A DNA stretch of 20,822 nt from the IMG/VR virus record IMGVR_UViG_3300005827_000039, positions 1 through 20,822 of that record. One strand, given 5' to 3'. The DNA is from a virus. Each line of letters starts with the position of its first letter. Within the stretch, counting starts at the first letter, position 1. The position numbers and the translations under genes are program-made. Shown here piece by piece: positions 1-8,090 of the stretch. The notes beneath the pieces were generated by a model. It saw only the letters and a program-made list of their open reading frames with translations, had not been told where the DNA came from and did not search any database.

Positions 1-41
1 ACTATATTAATTTGGGCGTTTGGCGTTTCAGTTGTTTCATT
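1..41. repeat. Left arm of a 41-bp inverted repeat
   Basis: Bases 1-41 equal the reverse complement of 257-297 at 40 of 41 positions; the first 34 are perfect, and the one mismatch is T35 against G263. The arm covers the last codon and stop of the coiled-coil gene and continues to the window edge, where it may extend. The downstream 12-codon frame starting at 40 is not a gene. Either a true inverted repeat or a fold-back join. Confidence 0.85.
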
Positions 42-309
42 TTAATCGTTTTTGGCAACTTGCAATATGTATTTTTAATTCTTCGATTTGTTCAGCGTGT
101 TTAGATACTATATTTTTTGTATTGTGAGAATCTTCTTTAATGCTCTCAATGTCTTTTTCGTGGCTCATGTTCGATAATGCTAATGTACGAACAGAATCGT
201 CAACATTATCCAATGAACGTACAATCCTATTTACAGCCCACCAAATTACGCTACCTAATGAAGCAACTGAAACGCCAAACGCCCAAATTAATATAGTGTA
301 TTTATCCAT
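37..309 (-). CDS. Membrane-anchored coiled-coil protein of the lysis region
   Basis: 90 aa from the ATG at 309 (MDKYTILIW), chosen because it overlaps the preceding stop by 8 nt; a start at 354 would overlap the holin-like gene further and add residues that resemble nothing. One N-terminal membrane segment (TILIWAFGVSVASLGSVIWW, 5-24) is followed by an extended charged helix with heptad character (RTLALSNMSHEKDIESIKED, later HAEQIEELKIHIASC). XhlA-like and spanin-like proteins share this plan. Most of the gene lies between the arms of the inverted repeat described below, and the right arm covers codons 5-18. Confidence 0.6.
   Translation of the reverse strand: MDKYTILIWAFGVSVASLGSVIWWAVNRIVRSLDNVDDSVRTLALSNMSHEKDIESIKEDSHNTKNIVSKHAEQIEELKIHIASCQKRLK
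257..297. repeat. Right arm of the 41-bp inverted repeat
   Basis: This arm lies within the 5' part of the coiled-coil gene and codes for its membrane segment. The arms are separated by 215 bp. The coding strand of this arm is repeated, inverted, beyond the stop codon of the same gene at 1-41. Confidence 0.85.
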
Positions 310-499
310 TTGATTGTTCAAAATAAGTTTTAGACAAATACGACAAACCAGCAACTAATGCGCCTGTAAGCATTATTTTGAAGTTTATAGTTCCACTATT
401 CAACATTTCAATTGAAGTGCTTAAAACTGCTCCGATTGCAGCTAAAATAAAACCTTTTACGATTTCTCGAACATTTAAAGCAAATTTTTTACTTTTCAT
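302..499 (-). CDS. Holin-like small membrane protein
   Basis: 65 aa with two hydrophobic segments, IVKGFILAAIGAVLSTSIEM (about 13-32) and INFKIMLTGALVAGLSYLS (about 38-56), and a basic N-terminus (MKSKKFALNVR). Size, topology and place after the appendage genes fit a class II-like holin, which would form membrane lesions that let a lysin out. The lysin itself would lie beyond the left edge. The stop overlaps the next gene's ATG in the string ATGGATAA. It could also be another small membrane accessory. Confidence 0.6.
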   Translation of the reverse strand: MKSKKFALNVREIVKGFILAAIGAVLSTSIEMLNSGTINFKIMLTGALVAGLSYLSKTYFEQSNG

Positions 500-506
500 A
501 TATTTA

Positions 507-1052
507 TTATTTTACAAGTTTTTGATCGCTGCCATCTGAATCTATTTCATAATGATAACCGATTGTACTAATTGCTAAGTCTCCTGTATGAGTATCATTA
601 ACGTGTGTACCGTCTCGGAAAAATCTAAAATGAAATTGACTACCTAATTCGTTGGGTATCGTAATGTCTGCAAAACTATGTGATTGTTTCGCCCATGCTG
701 TACCACTTGCGGCAAATTCTAAATAAATAGTTGTTGATGACGTAACCGCAACACCCTCTGATGAAAAAAAATATTCAAGCCCTACGCGTACATTTCCAGT
801 ATTTGTGTTAGTTGGATATGCGTGTAAATGGAATGAAAGTGCACTACCTAATTTTGCCTTGTGAGGTATTTCGCGTTTACCTTCGATTTCGTCGAGTTGA
901 TTCGCTGAAAAGGCGGCAATATGTAAACCAGTAGATGCGAATGAAATAGAAGTTGGTAACGTCCCCGATCCTGATAAGGTTGTTGGATCTAAATTATCGT
1001 CGTCCCATACTGTCGACGTTCCTAATAATCTGTTTTTTCTCTTAAATGTCAT
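507..1052 (-). CDS. Putative virion surface / tail protein
   Basis: 181 aa, beta-rich and soluble. Conserved-looking landmarks occur in order: GTSTVWDDDNLDPTTLSGSG (11-30), EIPHKAKLGSALSFHLHAYP (61-80, with the HLH pair), VRVGLEYFF, FHFRFFRDGTHVNDTHTGD and GYHYEIDSDGSDQKLVK at the end. This His/Asp-rich set matches a small domain I have seen in phage structural regions of several phyla, perhaps a metal- or glycan-binding spike, though no named family is claimed. The ATG follows the upstream stop by 3 nt and the next gene starts 7 nt after its stop. Confidence 0.7.
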   Translation of the reverse strand: MTFKRKNRLLGTSTVWDDDNLDPTTLSGSGTLPTSISFASTGLHIAAFSANQLDEIEGKREIPHKAKLGSALSFHLHAYPTNTNTGNVRVGLEYFFSSEGVAVTSSTTIYLEFAASGTAWAKQSHSFADITIPNELGSQFHFRFFRDGTHVNDTHTGDLAISTIGYHYEIDSDGSDQKLVK

Positions 1053-1055
1053 TTT

Positions 1056-2486
1056 TTAAAGTATAAACCAGTTAGTACCGTTTGATATTATTGTAATTGC
1101 ATCGTATTGAACTAATAATTGAGTTAAATCTCCATCGATAGTTTCAGTACTATTTGCGTCAATTGTAATCTCTCCTGTGTTAATGTTTTTTATCTTGTAA
1201 GTTCTGTATTGACAAGTATTTGCAGCTGGCAATGTAATTGTAAATGTACTAGCTGAATTACACAATACAACATTATGCGACTTATCTAATGTAGTATTTG
1301 TTGTTAATGTGATTATTGTAGATCCTATTGCTCCGTTTGTTATTGTTGATCCGTTACCATACCATATCAATCCGCTTTTATTCGGGCTTTGGGCGGTTGC
1401 GAGTGTATCTGTTTGATAGGAATTAGCGAATATTTTACCTATTGAATCAATTTTGCTAACTAAATTACCATTGTAGTACTGTCTAATCTCATTATTACCA
1501 GTACCAAAAATTAAACTATCGTTTTGTGTTTTTGATATACTTTTTACTGTAGTTGCTGAATTTGATGTATTTGTTACTAAATAACCTAACCCATAGTTGT
1601 ATTGAATGTACGACCCTGTATTATAATTTGATCCGATGTAAAAACAATTCGCATAATTTTCTACATTAAAAATAATTGTTGAATAGTTATAATTTGTTTT
1701 TATAATTCCATCTTCATAATTATTAACTGAAAGAAAATATGGAAAAATGTTTAATCCATCTATTGCCGTAATACTTTTACAAGAAATATTACCCAATCTA
1801 TCCAATTCAAATGTTTTCGCACCTACTGTGAATAACTGTATAGCTGTATTACCACCACCTATACGAAGCGAATCGCCTGTTGTTATTCCTACGCTTTTTA
1901 AAGCTGTTGAACTATTTTGTTTATTGTTGATTAATGAGCCTATTTTGTAATTATTATCTATGTTATTTTGTATATTATAATTATTATATATTTGATTATG
2001 AATATCATAATTATTATCTATAACCGAAAAATTATTGTAATTATTTTCAACATATAAACCTAAATTATTCTGATTTACAGAATGATAAAATCCTCCGTTC
2101 ATTGTTGTAATATCGAATATATCATCATCGCCAGTTGTTTTTACATACGGAAACGCAACCACTCCATTAACCAACTTTTGCGCTGCTGTTTTGGTGATTA
2201 GAACGCTGTCGAATGACCCCTTATAAAAATTAGTTGATGTTATTGGATTAATAGTTATTAACCGTTTTGTTAATACTTTCGAATAATCTGAGGTATCGGT
2301 TTTTGAAAGTCTAAAATTTATCAATTTTTCCGTTGCAATCGCAGTTTTAAAAATTGAATCCATTGAAACTTTGTAAAAGTTAGAACCTGTTACCGTTCCA
2401 CTTGCTTTTACATCTTTAACATAAATGTTTGACTGTCCGAAACTTACGGACGTTATGAATAATAATAAAATAATTAGGGTTTTCAT
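1056..2486 (-). CDS. Tail fibre-like protein with signal peptide and decapeptide repeats
   Basis: 476 aa. It begins with a convincing Sec signal peptide (MKTLIILLLFITSVSFGQSN, likely cut FG-Q), unusual for a fibre. The body shows three levels of duplication: an approximately 50-residue repeat (SNFYKVSMDSIFKTAIATEK at 35-54 against TNFYKGSFDSVLITKTAAQK at 85-104), an approximately 118-residue repeat (about 130-235 against 248-352), and four ten-residue rungs in each copy, with Tyr at 150/160/170/180 and 268/278/288/298. This suggests a beta-solenoid shaft. The C-terminal 90 residues (FTITLPAANTCQYRTYKIKN, later ISNGTNWFIL) match the end domain of many phage fibres. It is probably a host-contact protein. 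Confidence 0.75.
   Translation of the reverse strand: MKTLIILLLFITSVSFGQSNIYVKDVKASGTVTGSNFYKVSMDSIFKTAIATEKLINFRLSKTDTSDYSKVLTKRLITINPITSTNFYKGSFDSVLITKTAAQKLVNGVVAFPYVKTTGDDDIFDITTMNGGFYHSVNQNNLGLYVENNYNNFSVIDNNYDIHNQIYNNYNIQNNIDNNYKIGSLINNKQNSSTALKSVGITTGDSLRIGGGNTAIQLFTVGAKTFELDRLGNISCKSITAIDGLNIFPYFLSVNNYEDGIIKTNYNYSTIIFNVENYANCFYIGSNYNTGSYIQYNYGLGYLVTNTSNSATTVKSISKTQNDSLIFGTGNNEIRQYYNGNLVSKIDSIGKIFANSYQTDTLATAQSPNKSGLIWYGNGSTITNGAIGSTIITLTTNTTLDKSHNVVLCNSASTFTITLPAANTCQYRTYKIKNINTGEITIDANSTETIDGDLTQLLVQYDAITIISNGTNWFIL
1948..2067 (-). repeat. Four 30-nt tandem coding repeats (decapeptide rungs)
   Basis: The plus-strand string TAATTATTAT or TAATTATTTT begins a unit at 1948, 1978, 2008 and 2038, an exact 30-nt period. 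On the coding strand each unit gives a ten-residue rung containing Asn-Asn-Tyr. The units are diverged, so this is an old expansion, and the first gene half carries the cleaner copy. Confidence 0.8.
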
Positions 2487-2971
2487 ACTATATGATTTTT
2501 TGAAATTAAAAATGTGACTGAAATTGTTCCAGTTGCTGTAATTGTAATAGGTGTGTTAGTTGTTATATCCAATGATACCAAAAACGTACATCGTCCGTTT
2601 GCGTTTACATTTTGAGTTAAAGTATCATCAAATCCGTTTATGGTTACAGTTCCAGTAGCTTGCACTGTTATTAATAATAAATGACTGTTGGCCGGTATTG
2701 TAGTTGTTATTGAATTTGTTCCCGAAACGTAATTTTTTTCTATTCCACCACCAGCGGCACTAGAAATTAACTCGGCTGTTTCGGTTTTATTATAGTGGTT
2801 TATTAATGGAACTACTAAGGTTTTACCGTTTTCAAATTGTTGGAATACTAAATTATCGCCAGTATCTTGACCTGAAATTATAACAGCTTTTGCCGTTATG
2901 TTATATTTTTCACGAAATCCACTTTGTAGTGTATCGGTTAACTCAATTAGGCTCGGCGAATTACTCGGCAT
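2483..2971 (-). CDS. Putative tail appendage protein
   Basis: 162 aa. The N-terminal third is polar (SLIELTDTLQSGFREKYNIT); the rest is strand-rich and heavy in T, I, N and G (TNSITTTIPANSHLLLITVQ, later ITITATGTISVTFLI), as in short fibre or head-fibre proteins. There is no signal peptide or membrane segment. It opens the appendage block after a leader with a TATATTTG box and G5 hairpin, so it may be made in many copies. The stop overlaps the next ATG by 4 nt. The family is not recognised. Confidence 0.65.
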   Translation of the reverse strand: MPSNSPSLIELTDTLQSGFREKYNITAKAVIISGQDTGDNLVFQQFENGKTLVVPLINHYNKTETAELISSAAGGGIEKNYVSGTNSITTTIPANSHLLLITVQATGTVTINGFDDTLTQNVNANGRCTFLVSLDITTNTPITITATGTISVTFLISKNHIV

Positions 2972-2987
2972 TGTATTTAAAAAATTT

Positions 2988-3004
2988 ATCGCACCCCCTA
3001 CGAT
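2988..3004 (-). promoter_or_regulatory. G5-loop hairpin in the 162-aa gene leader (copy A)
   Basis: On the minus strand ATCGT-AGGGGGT-GCGAT forms a 5-bp stem (one wobble) with a 7-nt loop of the same sequence as in the capsid leader. It ends 16 nt before the ATG at 2971. The 13-nt core AATCGTAGGGGGT differs by one base from the capsid copy. Confidence 0.55.
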
Positions 3005-3013
3005 TTCGTTTTA

Positions 3014-3021
3014 CAAATATA
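3014..3021 (-). promoter_or_regulatory. TATATTTG box before the 162-aa gene
   Basis: TATATTTG on the minus strand lies 9 nt after the 771-aa gene stop and 9 nt before the G5 hairpin. It fits a Bacteroidetes -7 box, but no -33 TTG/TTTG sits at the usual distance. It may allow separate expression of the appendage and lysis genes. Confidence 0.35.
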
Positions 3022-3030
3022 TAACAATTT

Positions 3031-5346
3031 TTAATTAAAATTTGCGAAAGTACAATTTTCGATAAAACTAGGTAAATCAATTTCGTTCTCAAAATCTTCA
3101 AAAGTGAAACTTGCATAATCACTACAACTCATTTCAGGTGTTACTCTATTTAATCCTGCTTTTAAACATTTAAAATGTACCTCCTCATTATTAGGATTAT
3201 ATTTCATTGACCAAATCCAACACGGTATAGCATCGCCATTATCATCTATAATAGTTATGTATCCATTTCGTTTTTGTGAATTACGACCAGTTAATGAATT
3301 TTTAATTAACTCAATTGTAGTTTTTGATAGTCGCTTTTTAAAGTTGTACCAAATAGGAATATAAAGGGCGGCACGTTCGCCAAATTCCGAAAGTGTAATA
3401 TCGTCATTTTCTACTAATGTATTAATACCGTTATTTGTCGAAGCATTACCATTTAATTCATACGTTGTATTATATATTTTTTCGGTATCGCCTTTAAAAA
3501 AAACAGAACTATTAATAAATTCTCTCCAATTTTCTAAATTTCTTCTCGGCGTGATTCTTAAATTTTTACGTGTTTCAGGAGATAACATATTATAACCAAT
3601 AAAACCGCCGTTTGACGTATTTTCAGATGTATAACTATTACCCGAACTAACAACGGCATTTATAAATAAATCCTCGTCAAATGTTCCACTTTCTTTTCGA
3701 GTCTCATCAGTCGATCCAACCCCTGTTATTGGTATCCTTCTCATGTATTCATATGCGTACCCTGAACTAACCAATTTAGATATTAATACAAGTGCCTTTT
3801 TATTTGTTTTTATTGGTGTTGAAAATATAAGTTGAGTATTTGTTTCATCTCTGTATTGCCCTGCTTCTTTTAAAAATTTATCGTAACCTATATTTATTTC
3901 ATTAAAAAGATATTCAGTTGCCGTTGATGTTTCTAAATCATTTACATAACCTAAGTTAATAATTTGTATTGGATTGAAAAAATAATCCAAACGTTCAAAT
4001 ACTATTTTTTGTACTCCATTTATGTATTCATAACCAATACCTATGCCAAAAATAGCTTGTAATGATGTAAATAAATCATTTGCAGAAATTGACATTTTTA
4101 ATTTGTTACTATCACTTAAACGAACCATTAAACCAGTAGATAATAAGTAATTTTTATTAGTATCTGTAAACGTATTTGAAACTATGCAATCATTTTGGCT
4201 TGTTATTGTTTCACATAATGATTTTATTGAATCATATATCAACACGCCTTTTGTTAATGTATCTGAAACAGTTATATATTGTATTATTTCAATTGCTTTA
4301 GTTGTTTCAATAGAAGATGTATATGTATAATTAATTCGTTGAGTAATATTAGGAGTCGATATATTACCACATGAAGCTATACAACTAATTGTAAAATAAT
4401 CACCATTATAAATATCAATATTATGAATACTTTGACCAGTAGTTATTTCTAATAAATTATTTCCAATAAAATCGTTAAAACTACTTATATGTAGATTATT
4501 TATTTCTATAAAACCGCAACCTACAACCTCTCTATACGTTCCCTTAGCAACATTACCATTATCATAATGTATTACATATAATGCAAAAACCATCCCTTCC
4601 GGACGTGGAGGAACTGGTGGTTTATAATTTACTGAAAAATTTATTTTAATATTAATTTTTAAATCAAATCCTAAATAGACACGATTTTCAGGTATTACAA
4701 ATTCTAAAAATTTAATACCATAACTAGGCCCATCAATTTCACTAAAACTAGAAGCTGTATAGCAATTAAAAGTATCTGTTTCAGCTGTATTTAATTCGGG
4801 TGTAAATATAATAGAACTTACTCCATAATTTGTTCCACTGATTGAATCAAAATCATTATTATTTACTATTAAACTATTTTCAATCGCCTGTGATAAAGCA
4901 GTCATATCTTTTAAAACAATTGATGTTTTAGTCACACCATCCAAACTAATTGAACTTAACAAATCAATTTTAGTATCTAATCTCGAATTAACCAAATCGT
5001 TAAATCCTGAATTACTTAACGTAGCCGAAACAACTCCATCGATTAATTTATAACCAGAATTTAAATTTAATTTACCTTTGTATTCTAAAACTTCATTGTC
5101 GTAATAATTTACAAATATTTCGCCATCACTACCTGCATTTGAATACGTTTCTAAAATCTTATCTACTCCATGATCAACGGCAAACATTAATTGAATGTCT
5201 CCATCTGTATACTGATAATTAACACCGAAATACTTTTCGTCTCGATCTAAAACAAATGTTACTTTATCCCAGTTTATAGGCTCACGAATATCAATCGTTT
5301 CATCAACTGTACCGTATTTATAATTTAATTCAAATCGTTTTGCCAT
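3031..5346 (-). CDS. Tail tip / baseplate protein following the tape measure
   Basis: 771 aa, the first gene after the tape measure, where distal tail and hub (Tal-like) proteins are encoded. The N-terminal 130 residues (MAKRFELNYKYGT, then INWDKVTFVLDRDEKYFGV) are beta-rich, followed by a long section with repeated strands and an abundance of S, T and N. A further mixed alpha/beta region (about 380-620) contains LQAIFGIGIGYEYINGVQ. The C-terminal part has an AALYIPIWYNFKKRLSKTT region and a final acidic tail. No signal peptide or clear enzyme motif is seen. It is likely to form the tail tip or the base for receptor-binding proteins. Its ATG overlaps the tape measure stop by one base. Confidence 0.7.
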   Translation of the reverse strand: MAKRFELNYKYGTVDETIDIREPINWDKVTFVLDRDEKYFGVNYQYTDGDIQLMFAVDHGVDKILETYSNAGSDGEIFVNYYDNEVLEYKGKLNLNSGYKLIDGVVSATLSNSGFNDLVNSRLDTKIDLLSSISLDGVTKTSIVLKDMTALSQAIENSLIVNNNDFDSISGTNYGVSSIIFTPELNTAETDTFNCYTASSFSEIDGPSYGIKFLEFVIPENRVYLGFDLKINIKINFSVNYKPPVPPRPEGMVFALYVIHYDNGNVAKGTYREVVGCGFIEINNLHISSFNDFIGNNLLEITTGQSIHNIDIYNGDYFTISCIASCGNISTPNITQRINYTYTSSIETTKAIEIIQYITVSDTLTKGVLIYDSIKSLCETITSQNDCIVSNTFTDTNKNYLLSTGLMVRLSDSNKLKMSISANDLFTSLQAIFGIGIGYEYINGVQKIVFERLDYFFNPIQIINLGYVNDLETSTATEYLFNEINIGYDKFLKEAGQYRDETNTQLIFSTPIKTNKKALVLISKLVSSGYAYEYMRRIPITGVGSTDETRKESGTFDEDLFINAVVSSGNSYTSENTSNGGFIGYNMLSPETRKNLRITPRRNLENWREFINSSVFFKGDTEKIYNTTYELNGNASTNNGINTLVENDDITLSEFGERAALYIPIWYNFKKRLSKTTIELIKNSLTGRNSQKRNGYITIIDDNGDAIPCWIWSMKYNPNNEEVHFKCLKAGLNRVTPEMSCSDYASFTFEDFENEIDLPSFIENCTFANFN

Positions 5347-8048
5347 TATACTAGAGAATTTTGTTTCTTAATATTATTCTTTAATGTATTTTTTTGACGT
5401 GTGTATTCTTGATATCCCTTTTCGTTCCATATTTGAATCGGTTGTGGCATTTCTGCGATACGTTTACCAACTTCTTGACCTATTAATTTTTCGTCAATTT
5501 TCATTGATGAAATTAAGTGTTTAACCTCAATCATTCGAGCATTTTCCATTGTAACCGAAAGACTATCGTTTATCGACTGATTTTTTAAATATGCAGCATT
5601 ATCAATTGTTTTTAAAATATTTTGTGTTTCGAATGCTGTTTTTACCTTATCTCCTTTTTGCAGATTAACGATTTGATTTCGTTTCGTTGGTAAATATGCT
5701 TTATCCTTTCTAATAATCATTTCTTGAAAATTCGAACCGCTACCATCGTTTACTATTGCCAAACCTTCGGGGGCGTTTTCTGTTCCTTTTTCAAATCGCG
5801 GTAAGGGTTGCGAAGCTACGACAGCAGCCTGTGCCCCAGCAACACCCACAGAAATAGCAGTCAATGCACCAGCTACATAAGGTAATTCTCCCCATTTCGC
5901 CCAAATTGAGGAGATCGATTCAGCTAAGTTAATAGCTATATTAAATAATGCTGCGTTTCTTTCAGCTTCAGCGGCTTGTCGTTTTTGATCTTTTATTTGA
6001 TTATTAAATTTTGTTTCTTCGGTTGCTTTATCTCGTAAGTATCTTTTTTCTATTTGTTTTTTTGCGGCTGCATTATTACCGGCGGCTTCAATATCTGCAT
6101 TATATTTATCGGTTAATGATTGAATTGCTACATCTTTTTCATTGGTTAAATTATCAATATTAGCTTGTATGTTTATTTTTTGTATTTCAAAAAGCGAATT
6201 TGCAATTGATACAGCACCGTCAAAACTAGCTTTTTGAATTTCTTCTTTCGCTTCTTTTTTTTTATTCTCTAATTCAATAGCCCTCTCAAGTTCTTCTTTC
6301 GCTTCTACTTCTGATTTTGTTTTCTTTTTTTGATATATTTTTTCCTCTCTATCTTCTTTTTCTTTGTCTAATTTAGCGTTCGCATCTGCTTTTTCTTTTA
6401 ATAATTTAGTATAAAAATCTTTTTCGTCTTGTAAATCTTTTTCAAGTTGATTTTTATATTTTGTTTCAATATCATATGCTTCTTTTGTAGCCTTTTCTGT
6501 AGCCTCTAATTTAGCTTTTCTTATTTCTTCTTCAAACCCTGACAATTTTGATATGTTGCGTTTATTTTCTGAAAAATATTTAGTATCTGCATCAATAGTT
6601 TTTGCATATAGTTCTTCTAACTGTTTAAATTTATCTTCGTTGTTTTCTCGAACTAATTTAATTGAACTTTTTGCATTTTTTTGTTCTTCGTCCGATAATA
6701 ATAAAAAGTCTTTAATTTCTTTTGCAGTTACCTTATTTCTAGAATCACTTTTTGCAGCTAAATAATTTAATTCATTGTTTAGTTTATCATCAGCGAATTT
6801 TTTTTCTTGTAATACTTCTTCTTCACTTATCTTTAAAGCCTCTTTTAAAAACTCACGTCTTTTTTCAACACTATTTTCTTTATTTGCCGCTTCAAATTCT
6901 AATTTGGCAATTTTATTTGCATTTTCAGCACGTTTAGAAATATAATTATCTTCTGAATCATTTAATTTATCAACAGCATAAGCATATTCGTATGCTGCTT
7001 TTGTAGCGTCTTTTAATTGGGCTGAAATGCCTGTAAAAGCTTCTTTAAATGCTTCTGTACTTTCTTGCCAATTACCTTTAAAAAATTCTATTAATCCATT
7101 TGCTACACCTACTATTCTTTGCCTAAATACATCAATAATTGCGCTGAGTTGTTCAAATCTTGCAGCCATCTCCGTCGCACCCGAATCCGTTGAAGTGAAT
7201 GCCTTATATAATAATACAAAAACCCCTACTATTGCGGCAACAAATGCAACAATAGGATTTGCGAGTAATGCTAAAAACGATTTTCTTACATTTTGAACTC
7301 CTGATACTGCGTTACTTAATGGGGTTGGTAATGCTTCAAATGCACTAGAATAATTACCAACATTTCGAGTATAAACACCCATACCAGCATCCATCTTCTT
7401 TAATGCCTTATCGGAATTTTCAATATTTTTTGCTAAAGCAACAGCCTCTTTATTACCCTTATTTAAAGCTCCTGTATTTTTATCAAAAGCATTTGGCATA
7501 TTTTTTAACTGATTTTTCATATCAGTTAAATTTTTGCTTAATCCTGCATAACTATTAGTAACTGTATCTGTATTTTTTTTTGCGTCTGAAAGTATTTTCT
7601 TTTGCAAAGTTAACTCAGAACTAACATCTTTAATAGATTTAATTAAAGGATCAACAACCGCTTTATTTTCTCTTTCTGCCGCTGACAATGATTTATATTC
7701 GTCCTCTAATTGTTTTGCCTTATTCGTCAATCCTTGCATAGAATCTTCTGCAACCTTAACAGATTTATTTGCATTGTCTACATTTTCCTTAACTGTTTTA
7801 AATCGTTCGCTTGTTTTTTCTAGCTGGGTATCTAACTTCTTAAGATTATCTATATCATTCGCCTCTGATACCGATTTTTTATATCCGTTTACTTCATTTT
7901 TAAGCGTAGTAAATTCGGCTTGTAGTGTTGATGACAGTTGTTTTATGCTGTTTGCAAATGAAATTGTTAATTTTTCTACTTCTACAATACTTGCTTTATA
8001 CGCGTCGAAATCAAATAACTCGGTATGCTTAATTGCTGAATCTGACAT
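5346..8048 (-). CDS. Tail tape measure protein
   Basis: 900 aa, the typical long helical ruler of siphophage tails. Coiled-coil-rich regions fill about 20-220 and 360-700 (many E/K/Q heptads such as KEKADANAKLDKEKEDREEK). Two hydrophobic segments, about 257-283 (SFLALLANPIVAFVAAIVGV) and 722-747 (GALTAISVGVAGAQAAVVAS), fit membrane-active parts used in DNA entry. The C-terminal FEKGTENAPEGLAIVNDG motif is common in tape measures of Bacteroidetes phages. With the rule of about 0.15 nm per residue, the tail would be roughly 130-140 nm. The gene overlaps the next ATG by one base. No lytic domain is evident. Confidence 0.92.
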   Translation of the reverse strand: MSDSAIKHTELFDFDAYKASIVEVEKLTISFANSIKQLSSTLQAEFTTLKNEVNGYKKSVSEANDIDNLKKLDTQLEKTSERFKTVKENVDNANKSVKVAEDSMQGLTNKAKQLEDEYKSLSAAERENKAVVDPLIKSIKDVSSELTLQKKILSDAKKNTDTVTNSYAGLSKNLTDMKNQLKNMPNAFDKNTGALNKGNKEAVALAKNIENSDKALKKMDAGMGVYTRNVGNYSSAFEALPTPLSNAVSGVQNVRKSFLALLANPIVAFVAAIVGVFVLLYKAFTSTDSGATEMAARFEQLSAIIDVFRQRIVGVANGLIEFFKGNWQESTEAFKEAFTGISAQLKDATKAAYEYAYAVDKLNDSEDNYISKRAENANKIAKLEFEAANKENSVEKRREFLKEALKISEEEVLQEKKFADDKLNNELNYLAAKSDSRNKVTAKEIKDFLLLSDEEQKNAKSSIKLVRENNEDKFKQLEELYAKTIDADTKYFSENKRNISKLSGFEEEIRKAKLEATEKATKEAYDIETKYKNQLEKDLQDEKDFYTKLLKEKADANAKLDKEKEDREEKIYQKKKTKSEVEAKEELERAIELENKKKEAKEEIQKASFDGAVSIANSLFEIQKINIQANIDNLTNEKDVAIQSLTDKYNADIEAAGNNAAAKKQIEKRYLRDKATEETKFNNQIKDQKRQAAEAERNAALFNIAINLAESISSIWAKWGELPYVAGALTAISVGVAGAQAAVVASQPLPRFEKGTENAPEGLAIVNDGSGSNFQEMIIRKDKAYLPTKRNQIVNLQKGDKVKTAFETQNILKTIDNAAYLKNQSINDSLSVTMENARMIEVKHLISSMKIDEKLIGQEVGKRIAEMPQPIQIWNEKGYQEYTRQKNTLKNNIKKQNSLV

Positions 8049-8064
8049 GGTAATATTAATTAAG

Positions 8065-8078
8065 CAGCCCCCTTGCTG
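8065..8078 (-). promoter_or_regulatory. G5-loop hairpin in the tape measure leader (copy B)
   Basis: On the minus strand CAGC-AAGGGG-GCTG makes a 4-bp stem with a G-rich loop, ending 16 nt before the ATG at 8048. It shares CAAGGGGGCTG with the tail tube leader. If the TATATTTG box at 8083-8090 is used, the RNA would begin at or inside this hairpin. Confidence 0.55.
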
Positions 8079-8082
8079 AATG

Positions 8083-8090
8083 CAAATATA
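8083..8090 (-). promoter_or_regulatory. TATATTTG box before the tape measure gene
   Basis: TATATTTG on the minus strand begins directly after the lipoprotein stop codon (TAG, 8093-8091) and lies 34 nt before the tape measure ATG. It matches the Bacteroidetes -7 box, but no TTG/TTTG is present 17-23 nt upstream. A G5 hairpin follows 4 nt later. Confidence 0.35.

Noticed and set aside
2-40. A short frame starting ATGAAACAACTG that overlaps the stop of the last gene
   Set aside because: It ends after 12 codons and lies in the inverted repeat arm, so it is more likely a by-product of the repeat or of an artefactual join.
1747-1950. Plus-strand open frames such as this one and those at 6553-6765, 6752-6937, 7027-7296, 7774-8079, 10254-10454, 14446-14679 and 18135-18404
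   Set aside because: Each lies wholly or mostly opposite a better-supported minus-strand gene, has no matching gene context and shows low-complexity or biased composition.
1948-2067. CRISPR-like array with 30-nt periodicity
   Set aside because: The repeats are in frame in a coding region, diverged, and code for ten-residue rungs; there are no spacers or cas genes.
1056-2486. Diversity-generating retroelement target in the fibre gene
   Set aside because: No reverse transcriptase gene or second template repeat is present in the window and the Asn/Tyr-rich codons are spread regularly as structural rungs.
2988-3004. GGGGG runs as Shine-Dalgarno sequences
   Set aside because: They could pair with CCUCC by one wobble, but they are 19-22 nt or more from the start codon and are within stable loops, and other genes here do not use such sites.
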